From contig NZ_KV804733.1 of the NCBI RefSeq assembly GCF_001811425.1, positions 10,600 to 74,599 on the forward strand: a stretch of DNA of 64,000 bases. Reading direction: 5' to 3'. The stretch is from Peptoniphilus_A sp001811425 (lineage in GTDB: Bacteria; Bacillota; Clostridia; Tissierellales; Peptoniphilaceae). Positions 62,220 through 64,000 of this stretch are shown here, one piece after another; positions within the stretch are counted from its first letter, which is position 1, and every line of letters starts with the position of its first letter. The position numbers were made by a program, and so were the translations under genes. Under the pieces are notes generated by a model that saw only the letters and a program-made list of their open reading frames with translations, ran no database searches and was not told where the DNA came from.

Positions 62220-62435
62220 ATGAAAAAAGCATTAAAAATAATAGGAATAATCGCACTCGTGATAATTCTCATGAAACTTTTTAATATTTCAATATTTGTT
62301 GGAAATCAAAAAATAGATAAGAACCAAATAATAGATGGAATAAGAAATTTCAACCTTGGGGATCTCTTTGACAAAGTTTCAAATTTCTTCAATGAACTTG
62401 TAGGTGGAATAAAAAGGGCAGTAAATAGTTTGTAA
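62220..62435 (+). CDS. small membrane protein of unknown function
   Basis: A 71-residue protein with one N-terminal hydrophobic helix (IIGIIALVIILMKLFNISIFV) and an amphipathic C-terminal half (NLGDLFDKVSNFFNELVGGI). Ribosome site AGGTGATG overlaps the preceding stop region. Last gene of the cls operon. The family is not recognised. Confidence 0.65.
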   Translation: MKKALKIIGIIALVIILMKLFNISIFVGNQKIDKNQIIDGIRNFNLGDLFDKVSNFFNELVGGIKRAVNSL

Positions 62436-62447
62436 TTAGATTAAAAT

Positions 62448-62470
62448 AGCACGCGTGGGCGTGCTTTTTT
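62448..62470 (+). terminator. terminator of the cls operon
   Basis: AGCACGC (62448-62454) pairs with GCGTGCT (62459-62465), then TTTTT. Confidence 0.9.
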
Positions 62471-62498
62471 GGTGGAGTAAAAATTTTAAACTTTGTTT

Positions 62499-62504
62499 TA
62501 TAAT
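62499..62504 (+). promoter_or_regulatory. -10 box of the small toxin mRNA
   Basis: Perfect TATAAT followed by GAACAAGAGGACA. The -35 is weak. The downstream start region repeats, in mirror orientation, that of the antisense promoter at 62771-62776. Confidence 0.55.
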
Positions 62505-62575
62505 GAACAAGAGGACATACGTCAAAGGTTACTACAGATGGTTTTCCCTAATCATATAAGATTGGGGGTGATAGT

Positions 62576-62662
62576 ATGAATAACTTTGAATTTTTAAGCT
62601 TATTGCTTATGTATTTAACTTTAATTGTAACTATCATAGCCCTATTTCAAAATAAGAAATAG
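62576..62662 (+). CDS. holin-like type I toxin peptide (candidate)
   Basis: A 28-residue ORF with a strong GGGGGTGA ribosome site. The peptide begins MNNFEFLSLLLMYLTL and continues through a hydrophobic stretch to a basic QNKK end: one short helix, a basic tail, and a polar first five residues. This is the pattern of the putative holin-like toxins and of TxpA/Fst-type peptides. It lies in a structured locus with a convergent antisense transcript and a shared terminator. Too short for most gene callers. No homology search was possible. Confidence 0.7.
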   Translation: MNNFEFLSLLLMYLTLIVTIIALFQNKK

Positions 62663-62666
62663 AAAT

Positions 62667-62708
62667 AAAAAAACCCACCTGTAATTTCACTGCTAGGTAG
62701 GTTTTTTA
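62667..62708. terminator. bidirectional terminator shared by toxin mRNA and antisense RNA
   Basis: ACCCACCT (62673-62680) pairs with AGGTAGGT (62695-62702) with one mismatch. A seven-A run precedes it and a T-run follows, so it works on both strands. Confidence 0.82.
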
Positions 62709-62764
62709 ACTTACAACAGGGAAAACCGTAACTTTTACCCTAGGGGTATAAGCGGTGTCCTCTT
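62667..62764 (-). ncRNA. candidate antisense antitoxin RNA
   Basis: About 98 nt from the minus-strand promoter at 62798-62771 to the shared terminator. It overlaps the 3' end of the toxin mRNA. Its CCGCTTATACCCCTAGGG segment is partly complementary to the toxin ribosome site (GGGGGTGATAG). Its first 55 nt resemble, in the same sense, the leader of the toxin mRNA (GAGGACA, then AAAGTTAC, then GGTTTTCCCT). Confidence 0.6.
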
Positions 62765-62770
62765 TTTAAT

Positions 62771-62798
62771 ATTATACCATATAAAAATTATTTTTAAA
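62771..62798 (-). promoter_or_regulatory. minus-strand promoter of the antisense RNA
   Basis: Extended -10 TGGTATAAT (62779-62771) with a TTTAAA -35 (62798-62793) 16 bp upstream. Confidence 0.65.
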
Positions 62799-62865
62799 CA
62801 ATGAGATTTTTCTTGCAACAAAAATTTTCTAAGCACTTGTGTTATAATAAAAAGCAGGTGAGAAA

Positions 62866-63621
62866 ATGAATTTAACTTTTATAATACTTGGCTGTCTTGT
62901 GCCAGGACTTATGACTGGGGTTGGAGCAATCCCAATATTTTTTGCAAAAGATGTCAGCCAAAAGGTGCTAGATGTGCTTCTTGCAGCAGCGGCAGGAGTA
63001 ATGCTTGCTGCAACTTGCTTTTCTCTTATTATACCAAGCCTTGAAGTAGGTCAAGGAAGACTTGGAGTTCTAGTTACTGGACTGGGAATATTTTGCGGTG
63101 CACTTATGCTTGATCTAATAGATAGGTATGCACCACATGAGCATTTAATAGAGAAGAAACATGAAGGAATGGATGTAAAAAATCTCTCCAAAATTTGGCT
63201 CTTTGTAATAGCAATAGCAATTCACAACTTTCCAGAGGGGCTTGCCACTGGAGTTGGCTTTGGCGGAGACAACATGTCAAATGGACTTTCTGTTGCCTTT
63301 GGTATAGCATTACAAAATATGCCAGAAGGACTTGCAGTTGCCCTTGCCCTTGTAAGGGAAGGTTATTCTCGCAAGAAGGGTTTTGCCATAGCAACCTTGA
63401 CTGGTCTTGTTGAACCCATAGGAGCCTTTTTGGGAGTTTGGCTTGTGTCAATTTTTTCTTCCACACTTGGCTTTATCCTTGCCCTAGCAGGAGGAGCCAT
63501 GCTCTTTGTAATTAGCGACGAAATAATACCAGAGACCCACAACAACGGCTACGAAAGAGCCGCGACTTATGGAGTTATCTTTGGTTTTATACTCATGATG
63601 TTTTTAGATTCTTTAATATGA
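62866..63621 (+). CDS. ZIP family metal transporter
   Basis: A 251-residue membrane protein with eight predicted helices. The metal path is visible as AIHNFPEGLATGVGFGGD near residue 118 and ALQNMPEGLAVALALV near 148, the HNxPEG and xNxPEG signatures of ZIP (ZupT-like) transporters. A His-containing loop (YAPHEHLIEKKHEG) lies between helices three and four. Imports Zn2+ or other divalent metals. GAGGTGAG-like AGGTGAG precedes the ATG; a TATAAT at 62843-62848 may be its -10. Confidence 0.92.
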   Translation: MNLTFIILGCLVPGLMTGVGAIPIFFAKDVSQKVLDVLLAAAAGVMLAATCFSLIIPSLEVGQGRLGVLVTGLGIFCGALMLDLIDRYAPHEHLIEKKHEGMDVKNLSKIWLFVIAIAIHNFPEGLATGVGFGGDNMSNGLSVAFGIALQNMPEGLAVALALVREGYSRKKGFAIATLTGLVEPIGAFLGVWLVSIFSSTLGFILALAGGAMLFVISDEIIPETHNNGYERAATYGVIFGFILMMFLDSLI

Positions 63622-63628
63622 GAAAGAG

Positions 63629-63656
63629 AACTTGTCGACCTGGCAAGTTTTTTTCA
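63629..63656 (+). terminator. terminator after the ZIP transporter
   Basis: AACTTGTC (63629-63636) pairs with GGCAAGTT (63642-63649, one G-U), then T-run. Confidence 0.85.
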
Positions 63657-63687
63657 TATATTTATACCTTTAAATGATTTTTTAATG

Positions 63688-63716
63688 TTGAAAAGAAAAT
63701 GTAAAAGTAGTATATT
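63688..63716 (+). promoter_or_regulatory. promoter of the microsatellite transcript
   Basis: TTGAAA (63688-63693), 17-bp spacer, TATATT (63711-63716). Confidence 0.6.
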
Positions 63717-63748
63717 CATGTTATAAACAAAAAAGGACTTGACAAGTT

Positions 63749-63863
<115 letters not shown>

Positions 63864-63865
<2 letters not shown>

Positions 63866-63916
63866 GCAAGAAAATTTGGCTATTTAATAGCTTTATTTTC
63901 TTGCTCTTTTTGATTT
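63864..63916 (+). terminator. strong hairpin upstream of the truncated secreted-protein gene
   Basis: A perfect 12-bp stem GAGCAAGAAAAT (63864-63875) with ATTTTCTTGCTC (63895-63906), an inner GCTA/TAGC pair, then TTTTGATTTTTT. It can stop the microsatellite transcript before the next gene, as an attenuator would. Confidence 0.88.
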
Positions 63917-63936
63917 TTTAATAAAAGGAGGTTAAT

Positions 63937-63981
63937 ATGAAAAAAATAATTAAAAAATCATTGAGCTTATTTTTGAACTGA
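63937..63981 (+). pseudogene. gene for a secreted protein cut by an IS element within its signal peptide
   Basis: After a perfect AAAGGAGG and ATG at 63937, the frame reads MKKIIKKSLSLFLN, a typical signal-peptide beginning, then stops at a TGA that lies inside the IS-like terminus. The strong ribosome site with only 14 codons behind it implies a longer gene before insertion. What it encoded is not visible. Confidence 0.6.
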
Positions 63982-64000
63982 CCCCCAAAAGTTGGACTAA
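63974..64000. mobile_element. terminal inverted repeat of an IS3-like insertion sequence (runs off the window)
   Basis: TGAACTGACCCCCAAAAG continuing as TTGGACTAA matches from memory the characteristic end of IS3/IS150-group elements. The element would continue beyond position 64000, so transposase, group and orientation cannot be read here. Confidence 0.6.

Noticed and set aside
62499..62798. A simple MITE explanation for the small toxin locus
   Set aside because: Ends are only partly inverted and contain promoters; a bidirectional terminator and a ribosome-site-led peptide fit a toxin-antitoxin better, though the idea is not excluded.

Overview
The window looks like a chromosomal contig of a low-GC, amino-acid-fermenting anaerobic Gram-positive coccus of the Peptoniphilaceae (Peptoniphilus-like). 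This is an inference from AT-rich DNA, strong AGGAGG ribosome-binding sites, frequent TTG starts, a sortase B, an SLH-domain surface protein, and above all a complete hydroxyglutarate branch of glutamate fermentation. One run of exactly 100 N marks a scaffold gap inside metG, so this is a draft assembly.

Layout. 0-3 kb: serine dehydratase (sdaAB, sdaAA) with a probable serine/amino-acid symporter. 3-6.7 kb: SDR reductase, lipid kinase, folD, a CtlX-type hydrolase and a small membrane protein. 6.7-12 kb: APC permease, sortase B, Rex, OGG-type glycosylase and an aminotransferase. 12-18.6 kb: murA and a peptide-type ABC transporter whose first permease gene carries a one-base frameshift. 18.6-25.3 kb: minimal zincin, membrane J-domain protein, ECF sigma/anti-sigma pair, SH3/zinc-ribbon membrane protein, hydrolase and 2-hydroxyacid dehydrogenase. 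25.4-31 kb: metG, tatD-type nuclease, rnmV, rsmA (apparently with an AUA start), an ArsR sensor, a glutaredoxin-like protein and mntP. 31.4-40.6 kb: gcdD-gcdC-gcdB-gctA-gctB-gcdA, then hgdC-hgdA-hgdB. 40.7-45.3 kb: acyltransferase, BspA-like leucine-rich-repeat protein, a phasin/PhaE-like helical protein, and a DUF2975/XRE/unknown trio. 45.4-49.5 kb: a CIRCE-controlled J-domain gene and clpB, with a hexanucleotide microsatellite in the leader. 49.7-56.1 kb: SLH protein, a lysine riboswitch controlling an amino-acid ABC transporter, and an aldehyde dehydrogenase. 56.3-60.2 kb: hisS, a 600-bp mosaic of palindromic repeats, and typA. 60.2-64 kb: cardiolipin synthase, a YgjP-like metallopeptidase, a candidate type I toxin-antitoxin locus, a ZIP transporter, a tetranucleotide-repeat ORF, and the edge of an IS3-like element that cuts a gene.

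How it fits together. The central system takes (R)-2-hydroxyglutarate through CoA transfer (Gct), dehydration (HgdCAB) and biotin-dependent, Na+-pumping decarboxylation (Gcd) to crotonyl-CoA, giving the cell fermentative carbon flow and a sodium gradient. Serine dehydratase, the peptide and lysine importers, the APC permease, CtlX and the aminotransferase fit a life on amino acids and peptides. Rex would tie fermentation genes to the NADH/NAD+ ratio. The most unusual loci are the mosaic palindromic repeat behind hisS, the convergent small-toxin/antisense locus at 62.5-62.8 kb, the AUA-start rsmA, and the microsatellites before dnaJ and at 63.8 kb. I found no single large novel defence or biosynthetic system.
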